Shown one piece after another: positions 32,561 through 47,500 of a DNA stretch of 64,000 nucleotides (its first letter is position 1; the number at the start of each line of letters is the position of its first letter). A program made the position numbers and the translations under genes. Origin of the DNA: Siphonodentalium dalli. Its lineage: Eukaryota; Mollusca; Scaphopoda; Gadilida; Siphonodentaliidae. The stretch spans positions 61,774,025-61,838,024 of the forward strand of contig CP136068.1 in NCBI GenBank assembly GCA_032622095.1, written 5' to 3'. The notes beneath the pieces are model-generated. The model worked only from the letters and a program-made list of their open reading frames with translations, had not been told where the DNA came from and searched no databases.

Positions 32561-32574
32561 CATCTCGCTGGGGC
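32561..32574 (-). repeat. Right terminal inverted repeat
   Basis: CATCTCGCTGGGGC is the reverse complement of GCCCCAGCGAGATG and pairs with the left end at 12 of 14 positions. The satellite resumes with AGGCAGGAACTC at 32577. Confidence 0.7.
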
Positions 32575-32576
32575 TG

Positions 32577-35500
32577 AGGCAGGAACTCATATAAGAGTGG
32601 ACAGGGAGCAACTCATAAAAGAGTGGACAGGGAGCAACTCATAAAAGAGTGGACAGGGAGCAACTCATAAAAGAGTGGACAGGGAGCAACTCATATAAGA
32701 GTGGACAGGGAGCAACTCATATAAGAGTGGACACGCAGGAACTCATATAAGAGTGGACACGCAGGAACTCATATAAGAGTGGACAGGGAGGAACTCATAT
32801 AAGAGTGGACAGGGAGGAACTCATATAAGAGTGGACAGAGAGGAACTCATATAAGAGTGGACAGGCAGGAACTCATATAAGAGTGAACAGGGAGGAACTC
32901 ATATGCGAGTGGACATGCAGGAACTCATATTAGAGTGGACAGGGAGGAACTAATATTAGAGTGGACGGGGAGGAACTCATATAAGATGGACAGGGAGGAA
33001 CTCATATTAGAGTGGACAGGGAGGAACTCATAAGAGTGGACAGGGAGGAACTCATATAAGAGTTGACAGGGAGAAACTCACATAAGAGTGAACAGGGAGG
33101 AACCCATATAAGAGTGGACAGGCAGGAACTCATATAACAGTGGACAGGCAGGAACTCATATAAGAGTGGACTGGGAGGAACTCATATAAGAGTGGAAAAT
33201 GAGGGACTCATATAAGAGTGGACAATGAGGAACTCATATAAGAGTGGACTGTGAGGAACTCATATAAGAGTGGACAGGGAGGAACTAATATAAGAGTGGA
33301 CAGGGAGGAACTCATAAGAGTGGACAGGGAGGAACACATATAAGAGTGGACAGGGAGGAACTCATATAAGAGTGGACAGGGAGGAACTCATATAAGAGTG
33401 GACAGGCAACAACTCATATAAGAGTGGACTGGGAGGAACTCATATAAGAGTGGACAATGAGGAACTCATATAAGAGTCGACAATGAGGAACTCATATAAG
33501 AGTGGACTGTGAGGAACTCATTTAAGAGTGGACAGGGAGGAACTAATATAAGAGTGGACAAGGATGAATTCATGTAAGAGTGGACATGCAGCAACTCATA
33601 TAAGAGTGGACAGGGAGGAACTCATATAAGAGTGGACAGACAGCAACTCATATAAGAGTGGACATGGATGAACTCATATACTAGTGGCAGGCAGCAACTC
33701 ATATACTCGTGGACAGGGAGGAACTCATATAAGAGTGGACAGGCAGGAACTCATATAAGAGTGGACAGTCAGCAACTCATATAAGAGTGGACAGGGAGCA
33801 ACTCATAAAAGAGTGGACAGGGAGCAACTCATAAAAGAGTGGACAGGGAGCAACTCATAAAAGAGTGGACAGGGAGCAACTCATATAAGAGTGGACAGGG
33901 AGCAACTCATATAAGAGTGGACACGCAGGAACTCATATAAGAGTGGACACGCAGGAACTCATATAAGAGTGGACAGGGAGGAACTCATATAAGAGTGGAC
34001 AGGGAGGAACTCATATAAAAGTGGACAGAGAGGAACTCATATAAGAGTGGACAGGCAGGAACTCATATAAGAGTGAACAGGGAGGAACTCATATGCGAGT
34101 GGACATGCAGGAACTCATATTAGAGTGGACAGGGAGGAACTAATATTAGAGTGGACAGGGAGGAACTCATATAAGATGGACAGGGAGGAACTCATATTAG
34201 AGTGGACAGGGAGGAACTCATATAAGAGTTGACAGGGAGGAACTCATATAAGAGTGGACAGGGAGGAACTCATAAGAGTGGACAGGCAGGAACTCATATA
34301 AGAGTGGACAGGCTGGAACTAATATTAGAGTGGACAGGGAGGAACTCATAAGAGTGGACAGGGAGGAACTCATATACGAGTGGACAGGGAAGAACTAATA
34401 ATAGAGTGGACAGGGAGGAACTCATATAAGATGGACAGGGAGGAACTCATATTAGAGTGGACAGGGAGGAACTCATAAGAGTGGACAGGGAGGAACTCAT
34501 ATAAGAGTTGACAGGGAGGAACTCATATAAGAGTGGACATGGAGGAACTCATAAGAGTGGACAGGCAGGAACTCATATAAGAGTGGACAGGCTGGAACTC
34601 ATATACGAGTGGACAGGCTGGAACTCATATACGAGTGGACAGGCAGCAACTCATATAATAGTGGACAGGGATGAACTCATAAGAGAGGACAGGGAGGAAC
34701 TGATATATGAGTGTACATGGAGGAACTAATATAAGAGTGGACAGGGAGGAACTAATATAAGAGTGAACAGGGAGGAACTCATATGCGAGTGGACATGCAG
34801 GAACTCATATTAGAGTGGACAGGGAGGAACTAATATTAGAGTGGACAGGGAGGAACTAATATAAGATGGACAGGGAGGAACTCATATTAGAGTGGACAGG
34901 GAGGAACTCATATAAGAGTGGACATGGAGGAACTCATAAGAGTGGACAGGCAGGAACTCATATAAGAGTGGACAGGCTGGAACTCATATACGAGTGGACA
35001 GGCTGGAACTCATATACGAGTGGACAGGCAGCAACTCATATAATAGTGGATAGGGATGAACTCATAAGAGAGGACAGGGAGGAACTAATATATGAGTGTA
35101 CATGGAGGAACTAATATAAGAGTGGACAGGGAGGAACTAATATAAGAGTGGACAGGGAGGAACTAATATAAGAGTGGACAGGGAGGAACTAATATAAGAG
35201 TGGACTGGTAGGAACTAATATAAGAGTGGACAGGGAGGAACTCATATAAGAGTGGACAGGCTGGAACTCATAAGAGTGGACAGGCAGGAATTCATTTAAG
35301 AGTGGATAGTCAGCAACTCATATAAGAGTGGACAGGGAGGAACTCATATAAGAGTGGACAGACAGCAACTCATATAAGAGTGGACATGGATGAACTCTTA
35401 TACTAGTGGCAGGCAGCAACTCATATACTAGTGGACAGGGAGGAACTCATATAAGAGTGGACAGGCAGGAACTCATATAAGAGTGGACAGTCAGCAACTC

Positions 35501-38500
35501 ATATTAGAGTGGACAGGGAGGAACTCATAAGAGTGGACAGGGAGGAACTCATATAAGAGTGGACAGGGAGGAACTCATATAAGAGTGGACAAGCTGGAAC
35601 TCATATAAAAGTGGACAGGGAGGATCTCAAATAAGAGTGGACAGGGAGAAACTCATATAACAGTGGACAGGGAAGAACTCATATAAGAGTGGACATGCAG
35701 GAATTCATATATGAGTGGACAGGCTGGGACTCATATAATAGTGGACAGGCAACAACTCATATAAGAGTGGACTGGGAGGAACTCATATAAGAGTGGAAAA
35801 TGAGGGACTCATATAAGAGTGGACAATGAGGAACTCATATAAGAGTGTACTGTGAGTAACTCATATAAGAGTGGACAGGGAGGAACTAATATAAGAGTGG
35901 ACAAGGATGAATTCATACAAGAGTGGACATGCAGCAACTCATATAAGAGTGGACAGGGAGGAACTCATATAAGAGTGGACATGGAGGAACTCATATACTA
36001 GTGGCAGGCAGCAACTCATATACTAGTGGACAGGGAGGAACTCATATAAGAGTGGACAGGCAGGAACTCATATAAGAGTGGACAGTCAGCAACTCATATA
36101 AGAGTGGACAGGGAGCAACTCATAAAAGAGTGGACAGGGAGCAACTCATAAAAGAGTGGACAGGGAGCAACTCATAAAAGAGTGGTCAGGGAGCAACTCA
36201 TATACGAGTGGACGGGGAGCAACTCATATACGAGTGGACACGCAGGAACTCACATAAGAGTGGACACGCAGGAACTCATATAAGAGTGGACAGGGAGGAA
36301 CTCATATAAGAGTGGACAGGGAGGAACTCATATAAGAGTGGACAGAGAGGAACTCATATAAGAGTGGACAGGCAGGAACTCATATAAGAGTGAACAGGGA
36401 GGAACTCATATGCGAGTGGACATGCAGGAACTCATATTAGAGTGGACAGGGAGGAACTCATATTAGAGTGGACAGGGAGGAACTCATAAGAGTGGACAGG
36501 GAGGAACTCATATAAGAGTGAACAGGGAGGAACTCATATAAGAGTGGACAGGGAAGAACTCATATAAGAGTGAACAGGGAGGAACCCATATAAGAGTGGA
36601 CAGGCTGGAACTCATATACGAGTGGACAGGCTGGAACTCATATACGAGTGGACAGGCAGCAACTCATATAATATTGGACAGGGAGAAACTCATAAGAGAG
36701 GACAGGGAGGAACTAATATATGAGTGTACATGGAGGAACTAATATAAGAGTGGACAGGGAGGAACTCATAAAAGATTGGACAGGGAGCAACTCATAAAAT
36801 AGTGGACAGGGAGCAACTCATATAAGAGTGGACAGGGAGCAACTCATATAAGAGTGGACAGGCAGGAACTCATATAAGAGTGAACAGGGAGGAACTCATA
36901 TGCGAGTGGACAGGGAGGAACTCATATAAGAGTGGACAGGGAGCAACTCATATAAGAGTGGACAGAGAGGAACTCATATAAGAGTGGACAGGCAGGAACT
37001 CATATAAGAGTGAACAGGGAGGAACTCATATGCGAGTGGACAGGCAGGAACTCATATTAGAGTGGACAGGGAGGAACTCATATTAGAGTGGACAGGGAGG
37101 AACTCATATTAGAGTGGACAGGGAGGAACTAATATAAGAGTGGACAGGGAGGAACTCATATAAGAGTGGACAGGTTGGAACTCATAAGAGTGGACAGGCA
37201 GGAATTCATATAAGAGTGGACAGTCAGCAACTCATATAAGAGTGGACAGGGAGGAACTCATATAAGAGTGGACAGACAGCAACTCATATAAGAGTGGACA
37301 TGGATGAACTCATATACTAGTGGCAGGCAGCAACTCATATACTAGTGGACAGGGAGGAACTCATATAAGAGTGGACAGGCAGGAACTCATATAAGAGTGG
37401 ACAGTCAGCAACTCTTATTAGAGTGGACAGGGAGGAACTCATAAGAGTGGACAGGGAGGAACTCATATAAGAGTGGACAGGGAGGAACTCATATAAGAGT
37501 GGACAGGCTGGATCTCATATAAGAGTGGACAGGGAGGATCTCAAATAAGAGTGGACAGGGAGGAACTCATATAACAGTGGACAGGGAAGAACTCATATAA
37601 GAGTGGACAGGCTGGGACTCATATAATAGTGGACAGGCAACAACTCATATAAGAGTGGACTGGGAGGAACTCATATAAGAGTGGACAATGAGGGACTCAT
37701 ATAAGAGTGGACAATGAGGAACTCATATAAGAGTGGACTGTGAGGAACTCATATAAGAGTGGACAGGGAGGAACTAATATAAGAGTGGACAAGGATGAAT
37801 TCATATAAGAGTGGACATGCAGCAACTCATATAAGAGTGGACAGGGAGGAACTCATGTAAGAGTGGACAGACAGCAACTCATATAAGAGTGGACATGGAT
37901 GAACTCATATACTAGTGGCAGGCAGCAACTCATATACTAGTGGACAGGGAGGAACTCATATAAGAGTGGACAGGCAGGAACTCATATAAGAGTGGACAGT
38001 CAGCAACTCATATAAGAGTGGACAGGGAGCAACTCATAAAAGAGTGGACAGGGAGCAACTCATAAAAGAGTGGACAGGGAGCAACTCATAAAAGAGTGGA
38101 CAGGGAGCAACTCATATACGAGTGGACAGGGAGCAACTCATATAAGAGTGGACACGCAGGAACTCATATAAGAGTGGACACGCAGGAACTCATATAAGAG
38201 TGGACAGGGAGGAACTCATATAAGAGTGGACAGGGAGGAACTCATATAAGAGTGGACAGAGAGGAACTCATATAAGAGTGGACAGGGAGGAACTCATATA
38301 AGAGTGGACAGGGAGGAACTCATATAAGAGTGGACAGGGAGGAACTCATATAAGAGTGAACAGGGAGGAACCCATATAAGAGTGGACAGGCAGGAACTCA
38401 TATAAGAGTGGACAGGCAGGAACTCATATAAGAGTGGACATGCAGGAACTCATATAGCAGTGTACAGGGAGGAACTCATAAGAGTTGACAGGGAGGAACT

Positions 38501-41500
38501 CATATAAGAGTGGACAGGGAAGAACTCATATAAGAGTGGACATGCAGGAATTCATATAAGAGTGGACAGGGAGGAACTAATAAGAGTGGACAGGGAGGAA
38601 CTCATAAGAGTGGACAGGGAGGAACTCATAAGAGTGGACATGGAGGAACTCATAAGAGTGGACATGCAGGAACTCATATAAGAGTGGACAGGCTGGAACT
38701 CATATACGAGTGGACAGGCTGGAACTCATATACGAGTGGACAGGCAGCAACTCATATAATAGAGGACAGGGATGAACTCATAAGAGAGGACAGGGAGGAA
38801 CTAATATATGAGTGTACATGGAGGAACTAATATAAGAGTGGACAGGGAGAAACTAATATAAGAGTGGACAGGGAGGAACTAATATAAGAGTGGACAGGGA
38901 GGAACTAATATAAGAGTGGACAGGGAGGAACTAATATAAGAGTGGACAGGGAGGAACTCATATAAGAGTGGACAGGCTGGAACTCATAAGAGTGGACAGG
39001 CAGGAATTCATATAAGAGTGGACAGTCAGCAATACATATAAGAGTGGACAGGGAGGAACTCATATAAGAGTGGACAGACAGCAACTCATATAAGAGTGGA
39101 CATGGATGAACTCATATACTAGTGGCAGGCAGCAACTCATATACTAGTGGACAGGGAGGAACTCATATAAGAGTGGACAGGCAGGAACTCATATAAGAGT
39201 GGACAGTCAGCAACTCATATTAGAGTGGACAGGGATGAACTCATAAGAGTGGACAGGGAGAAACTCATATAAGAGTGGACAGGGAGGAACTCATATAAGA
39301 GTGGACAGGCTGGAACTCATATAAAAGTGGACAGGGAGGATCTCAAATAAGAGTGGACAGGCTGGAACTCATATAACAGTGGACAGGGAAGAACTCATAT
39401 AAGAGTGGACATGCAGGAATTCATATAAGAGTGGACAGGCTGGGACTCATATAATAGTGGACAGGCAACAACTCATATAAGAGTGGACTGGGAGGAACTC
39501 ATATAAGAGTGGAAAATGAGGGACTCATATAAGAGTGGACAATGAGGAACTCATATAAGAGTGGACTGTGAGGAACTCATATAAGAGTGGACAGGGAGGA
39601 ACTAATATAAGAGTGGACAAGGATGAATTCATATAAGAGTGGACATGCAGCAACTCATATAAGAGTGGACAGGGAGGAACTCATATAAGAGTGGACAGAC
39701 AGCAACTCATATAAGAGTGGACATGGATGAACTCATATACTAGTGGCAGGCAGCAACTCATATACTAGTGGACAGGGAGGAACTCATATAAGAGTGGACA
39801 GGCAGGAACTCATATAAGAGTGGACAGTCAGCAACTCATATAAGAGTGGGAGCAACTCATAAAAGATTGGACAGGGAGCAACTCATAAAAGAGTGGACAG
39901 GGAGCAACTCATAAAAGAGTGGACAGGGAGCAACTCATATAAGAGTGGACACGCAGGAACTCATATAAGAGTGGACACGCAGGAACTCATATAAGAGTGG
40001 ACAGGGAGGAACTCATATAAGAGTGGACAGGGAGGAACTCATATAAGAGTGGACAGAGAGGAACTCATATAAGAGTGGACAGGCAGGAACTCATATAATT
40101 GTGAACAGTGAGGAACTCATATGCGAGTGGACATGCAGGAACTCATATTAGAGTGGACAGGGAGGAACTCATATTAGAGTGGACAGGGAGGAACTCATAA
40201 GAGTGGACAGGGAGGAACTCATATAAGAGTGGACAGGGAGGATCTCATATAAGAGTAGACAGGGAGGAACTCATATAAGAGTGGACAGGGAGGAACTCAT
40301 ATAAGAGTGGACAGGGAGGAACTCATATAAGAGTGGACAGGGAGGAACTCATATAAGAGTGAACAGGGAGGAACCCATATAAGAGTGGACAGGCAGGAAC
40401 TCATATAAGAGTGGACAGGCAGGAACTCATATAAGAGTGGACAGGCAGGAACTCATATAGCAGTGTACAGGGAGGAACTCATAAGAGTTGACAGGGAGGA
40501 ACTCATATAAGAGTGGACAGGGAAGAAATCATATAAGAGTGGACATGCAGGAATTCATATAAGAGTGGACACGGAGGAACTCATATAAGAGTGGACAGGG
40601 AGGAACTCATAAGAGTGGACAGGGAGGAACTCATCAGAGTGGACATGGAGGAACTCATAAGAGTGGTCAGGCAGGAACTCATATAAGAGTGGACAGGCTG
40701 GAACTCATATACGAGTGGACAGGCTGGAACTCATATACGAGTGGACAGGCAGCAACTCATATAATAGTGGACAGCGAGGAACTCATAAGAGAGGACAGGG
40801 AGGAACCAATATATGAGTGTACATGGAGGAACTAATATAAGAGTGGACAGGGAGGAACTAATATAAGAGTGGACAGGGAGGAACTAATATAAGAGTGGAC
40901 AGGGAGGAACTAATATAAGAGTGGACTGGGAGCAACTAATATAAGAGTGGACAGGGAGGAACTCATATAAGAGTGGACAGGCTGGAACTCATAAGAGTGG
41001 ACAGGCTGGAACTCTTAAGAGTGGACAGGCAGGAACTCATAAGAGTGGACATGGAGGAACTCATAAGAGTGGACAGGCTGGAACTCATATATGAGTGGAC
41101 AGGCAGCAACTCATATAAGAGTGGACAGGGAGGAACTCATATAAGAGAGGACAGGGAGGAATTAATATATTAGTGTACAGGGAGGAACTAATATAAGAGT
41201 GGACAGGGAGGAACTAATATAAGAGTGAACAGGGAGGAACTCATATAAGAGTGGACAGGGAGGAACTCATATAAGAGTGGACAGGCAGCAACTCATATAA
41301 GAGTGGACAGGCAGGAACTCATATAACAGTGTACAGGGAGGAACTCATAAGAGTTGACAGGGAGGAACTCATATAAGAGTGGACAGGGAAGAACTCATAT
41401 AAGAGTGGACATGCAGGAATTCATATAAGAGTGACAGGCTGGGACTCAAATAAGAGTGGACATGCATGAACTCATATAAGAGTGGACAGGGAAGAACTCA

Positions 41501-44500
41501 TATAAGAGTATACAGGTCCAACTCATATAAGAGTGGACAGGGAGGAACTCATAAAAGAGTGGACAGGGAGCAACTCATAAAAGAGTGGACAGGGAGCAAC
41601 TCATAAAATAGTGGACAGGGAGCAACTCATATAAGAGTGGACAGGGAGCAACTCATATAAGAGTGGACACGCAGGAACTCATATAAGAGTGGACACGCAG
41701 GAACTCATATAAGAGTGGACAGGGAGGAACTCATATAAGAGTGGACAGGGAGCAACTCATATAAGAGTGGACAGAGAGGAACTCATATAAGAGTGGACAG
41801 GCAGGAACTCATATAAGAGTGAACAGGGAGGAACTCATATGCGAGTGGACAGGCAGGAACTCATATTAGAGTGGACAGGGAGGAACTCATATTAGAGGAG
41901 ACAGGGAGGAACTCATATTAGAGTGGACAGGGAGGAACTCATATTAGAGGTGACAGGGAGGAACTCATATAAGATGGACAGGGAGGAACTCATATTAGAG
42001 TGGACAGGGAGGAACTCATAAGAGTGGACAGGGAGGAACTCATATAAGAGTGAACAGGGAGGAACCCATATAAGAGTGGACAGGCAGGAACTCATATAAG
42101 AGTGGACAGGCAGGAACTCATATAAGAGTGGACAGGCAGGAACTCATATAGCAGTGTACAGGGAGGAACTCATAAGAGTTGACAGGGAGGAACTCATATA
42201 AGAGTGTACAGGGAAGAACTCATATAAGAGTGGACATGCAGGAATTCATATAAGAGTGGACAGGGAGGAACTAATAAGAGTGGACAGGGAGGAACTCATA
42301 AGAGTGGACAGGGAGGAACTCATAAGAGTGGACATGGAGGAACTCATAAGAGTGGACATGCAGGAACTCATATAAGAGTGGACAGGCTGGAACACATATA
42401 CGAGTGGACAGGCTGGAACTCATATACGAGTGGACAGGCAGCAACTCATATAATAGTGGACAGGGATGAACTCATAAGAGAGGACAGGGAGGAACTAATA
42501 TATGAGTGTACATGGAGGAACTAATATAAGAGTGGACAGGGAGGAACTAATATAAGAGTGGACAGGGAGGAACTAATATAAGAGTGGACAGGGAGGAACT
42601 AATATAAGAGTGGACAGGGAGGAACTAATATAAGAGTGGACAGGGAGGAACTCATATAAGAGTGGACAGGCTGGAACTCATAAGAGTGGACAGGCAGGAA
42701 TTCATATAAGAGTGGACAGTCAGCAACTCATATAAGAGTGCACAGGGAGGAACTCATATAAGAGTGGACAGACAGCAACTCATATAAGAGTGGACATGGA
42801 GGAACTCATATAAGAGTGGACAGGCTGGAACACATATACGAGTGGACAGGCTGGAACTCATATACGAGTGGACAGGCAGCAACTCATATAATAGTGGACA
42901 GGGATGAACTCATAAGAGAGGACAGGGAGGAACTAATATATGAGTGTACATGGAGGAACTAATATAAGAGTGGACAGGGAGGAACTAATATAAGAGTGGA
43001 CAGGGAGGAACTAATATAAGAGTGAACAGGGAGGAACTCATATAAGAGTGGACAGGGAGGAACTCATATAAGAGTGGACAGGCAGCAACTCATATAAGAG
43101 TGGACAGGCAGGAACTCATATAACAGTGTACAGGGAGGAACTCATAAGAGTTGACAGGGAGGAACTCATATAAGAGTGGACAGGGAAGAACTCATATAAG
43201 AGTGGACATGCAGGAATTCATATAAGAGTGACAGGCTGGGACTCAAATAAGAGTGGACATGCATGAACTCATATAAGAGTGGACAGGGAAGAACTCATAT
43301 AAGAGTATACAGGTCCAACTCATATAAGAGTGGACAGGGAGGAACTCATAAAAGAGTGGACAGGGAGCAACTCATAAAAGAGTGGACAGGGAGCAACTCA
43401 TAAAATAGTGGACAGGGAGCAACTCATATAAGAGTGGACAGGGAGCAACTCATATAAGAGTGGACACGCAGGAACTCATATAAGAGTGGACACGCAGGAA
43501 CTCATATAAGAGTGGACAGGGAGGAACTCATATAAGAGTGGACAGGGAGCAACTCATATAAGAGTGGACAGAGAGGAACTCATATAAGAGTGGACAGGCA
43601 GGAACTCATATAAGAGTGAACCGGGAGGAACTCATATGCGAGTGGACAGGCAGGAACTCATATTAGAGTGGACAGGGAGGAACTCATATTAGAGGAGACA
43701 GGGAGGAACTCATATTAGAGTGGACAGGGAGGAACTCATATTAGAGGTGACAGGGAGGAACTCATATAAGATGGACAGGGAGGAACTCATATTAGAGTGG
43801 ACAGGGAGGAACTCATAAGAGTGGACAGGGAGGAACTCATATAAGAGTGGACAGGGAGGAATTCATATTAGAGTGGACAGGGAGGAACTCATATTAGAGT
43901 GGACAGGGAGGAACTCATATAAGATGGACAGGGATGAACTCATATGCGAGTGGACATGCAGGAACTCATATTAGAGTGGACAGGGAGGAACTCATATTAG
44001 AGTGGACAGGGAGGAACTCATATAAGATGGACAGGGAGGAACTCATATTAGAGTGGACAGGGAGGAACTCATAAGAGTGGACAGGGAGGAACTCATATAA
44101 GAGTGGACAGGGAGGAACTCATATAAGAGTGGACAGGGAGGAACTCATATAAGAGTGGACAGGGAGGAACTCATATAAGAGTGGACAGGGAGGAACTCAT
44201 ATAAGAGTGAACAGGGAGGAACCCATATAAGAGTGGACAGGCAGGAACTCATATAAGAGTGGACAAGGAGGAACTCATATAAGAGTGGACAGGCAGGAAC
44301 TCATATAGCAGTGTACAGGGAGGAACTCATAAGAGTTGACAGGGAGGAACTCATATAAGAGTGTACAGGGAAGAACTCATATAAGAGTGGACATGCAGGA
44401 ATTCATATAAGAGTGGACAGGGAGGAACTAATAAGAGTGGACAGGGAGGAACTCATAAGAGTGGACAGGGAGGAACTCATAAGAGTGGACATGGAGGAAC

Positions 44501-47500
44501 TCATAAGAGTGGACATGCAGGAACTCATATAAGAGTGGACAGGCTGGAACACATATACGAGTGGACAGGCTGGAACTCATATACGAGTGGACAGGCAGCA
44601 ACTCATATAATAGTGGACAGGGATGAACTCATAAGAGAGGACAGGGAGGAACTAATATATGAGTGTACATGGAGGAACTAATATAAGAGTGGACAGGGAG
44701 GAACTAATATAAGAGTGGACAGGGAGGAACTAATATAAGAGTGGACAGGGAGGAACTAATATAAGAGTGGACAGGGAGGAACTAATATAAGAGTGGACAG
44801 GGAGGAACTCATATAAGAGTGGACAGGCTGGAACTCATAAGAGTGGACAGGCAGGAATTCATATAAGAGTGGACAGTCAGCAACTCATATAAGAGTGCAC
44901 AGGGAGGAACTCATATAAGAGTGGACAGACAGCAACTCATATAAGAGTGGACATGGATGAACTCATATACTAGTGGCAGGCAGCAACTCATATACTAGTG
45001 GACAGGGAGGAACTCATATAAGAGTGGACAGGCAGGAACTCATATAAGAGTGGACAGTCAGCAACTCATATTAGAGTGGACAGGGATGAACTCATAAGAG
45101 TGGACAGGGAGGAACTCATATAAGAGTGGACAGGGAGGAACTCATATAAGAGTGGACAGGCTGGAACTCATATAAAAGTGGACAGGGAGGATCTCAAATA
45201 AGAGTGGACAGGCTGGAACTCATATAACAGTGGACAGGGAAGAACTCATATAAGAGTGGACATGCAGGAATTCATATAAGAGTGGACAGGCTGGGACTCA
45301 TATAATAGTGGACAGGCAACAACTCATATAAGAGTGGACTGGGAGGAACTCATATAAGAGTGGAAAATGAGGGACTCATATAAGAGTGGACAATGAGGAA
45401 CTCATATAAGAGTGGACTGTGAGGAACTCATATAAGAGTGGACACGGAGGAACTCATATAAGAGTGGACAGGGAGGAACTCATAAGAGTGGACAGGGAGG
45501 AACTCATCAGAGTGGACATGGAGGAACTCATAAGAGTGGTCAGGCAGGAACTCATATAAGAGTGGACAGGCTGGAACTCATATACGAGTGGACAGGCTGG
45601 AACTCATATACGAGTGGACAGGCAGCAACTCATATAATAGTGGACAGCGAGGAACTCATAAGAGAGGACAGGGAGGAACCAATATATGAGTGTACATGGA
45701 GGAACTAATATAAGAGTGGACAGGGAGGAACTAATATAAGAGTGGACAGGGAGGAACTAATATAAGAGTGGACAGGGAGGAACTAATATAAGAGTGGACA
45801 GGGAGGAACTAATATATGAGTGGACAGGGAGGAACTCATATAAGAGTGGACAGGCTGGAACTCTTAAGAGTGGACAGGCTGGAACTCTTAAGAGTGGACA
45901 GGCAGGAACTCATATAAGAGTGGACAGGGAGGAACTCATAAGAGTGGACATGGAGGAACTCATAAGAGTGGACAGGCTGGAACTCATATACGAGTGGACA
46001 GGCAGCAACTCATATAAGAGTGGACAGGCAGCAACTCATATAAGAGAGGACAGGGAGGAATTAATATATTAGTGTACAGGGAGGAACTAACATAAGAGTG
46101 GACAGGGAGGAACTAATATAAGAGTGAACAGGGAGGAACTCATATAAGAGTGGACAGGGAGGAACTCATATAAGAGTGGACAGGCAGCAACTCATATAAG
46201 AGTGGACAGGCAGGAACTCATATAACAGTGTACAGGGAGGAACTCATAAGAGTTGACAGGGAGGAACTCATATAAGAGTGGACAGGGAAGAACTCATATA
46301 AGAGTGGACATGCAGGAATTCATATAAGAGTGACAGGCTGGGACTCAAATAAGAGTGGACATGCATGAACTCATATAAGAGTGGACAGGGAGGAACTCAT
46401 ATAAGAGTATACAGGTCCAACTCATATAAGAGTGGACAGGGAGGAACTCATAAAAGAGTGGACAGGGAGCAACTCATAAAAGAGTGGACAGGGAGCAACT
46501 CATAAAATAGTGGACAGGGAGCAACTCATATAAGAGTGGACAGGGAGCAACTCATATAAGAGTGGACACGCAGGAACTCATATAAGAGTGGACACGCAGG
46601 AACTCATATAAGAGTGGACAGGGAGGAACTCATATAAGAGTGGACAGGGAGCAACTCATATAAGAGTGGACAGAGAGGAACTCATAAAAGAGTGGACAGG
46701 CAGGAACTCATATAAGAGTGAACAGGGAGGAACTCATATGCGAGTGGACAGGCAGGAACTCATATTAGAGTGGACAGGGAGGAACTCATATTAGAGGAGA
46801 CAGGGAGGAACTCATATTAGAGTGGACAGGGAGGAACTCATATTAGAGGGGACAGGGAGGAACTCATATAAGATGGACAGGGAGGAACTCATATTAGAGT
46901 GGACAGGGAGGAACTCATAAGAGTGGTCAGGGAGGAACTCATATAAGAGTGGTCAGGGAGGAACTCATATTTGAGTGGACAGGGAGAAACTCATAAAAGA
47001 ATGGACAGGGAGCAACTGATATAAGAGTGGACAGGCAGGAACACATATAAGAGTGGTCAGGGAGGAACTCATATTTGAGTGGACAGGGATAAACTCATAA
47101 AAGAATGGACAGGGAGCAACACATATAAGAGTGGACAAGGAGGAACTCATATAAGAGTGGACAGGCAGGAACTCATAAGAGTGGACAGGCAGGAACTCAT
47201 ATAAGAGTGGACAGGCTGGAACTCATATACGAGTGGACAGGCTGGAACTCATATACGAGTGGACAGGCAGCAACTCATATAATATTGGACAGGGAGGAAC
47301 TCATAAGAGAGGACAGGGAGGAACTAATATATGAGTGTACATGGAGGAACTAATATAAGAGTGGACAGGGAGGAACTCATTAAAGAGTGGACAGGGAGCA
47401 ACTCATAAAATAGTGGACAGGGAGCAACTCATATAAGAGTGGACAGGGAGCAACTCATATAAGAGTGGACACGCAGGAACTCATATAAGAGTGGACACGC

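Larger units (their letters stand above)
9122..32576. mobile_element. CACTA/EnSpm-like DNA transposon with BEN-domain accessory gene (composite, 23.5 kb)
   Basis: The non-satellite block is bounded by imperfect 14-nt terminal inverted repeats (9122-9135 and 32561-32574), each followed inward by about 360 bp of TTCATGAA palindromes. It carries a plus-strand transposase with the D-D-E residues and motifs of the CMC (CACTA/Mirage/Chapaev) superfamily, and a divergent minus-strand BEN-domain gene. Subterminal repeats plus two genes match the general design of plant En/Spm. The flanking satellite continues in phase and in higher-order register across the block, so it is an insertion. About 9.8 kb is later material: a 6.2-kb LINE, a 2.7-kb duplication and a 0.8-kb LINE fragment. 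Without these the element would be about 13.7 kb. No clear target duplication is visible, and the ends do not begin CACTA, so the superfamily call rests on the transposase. Confidence 0.75.
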
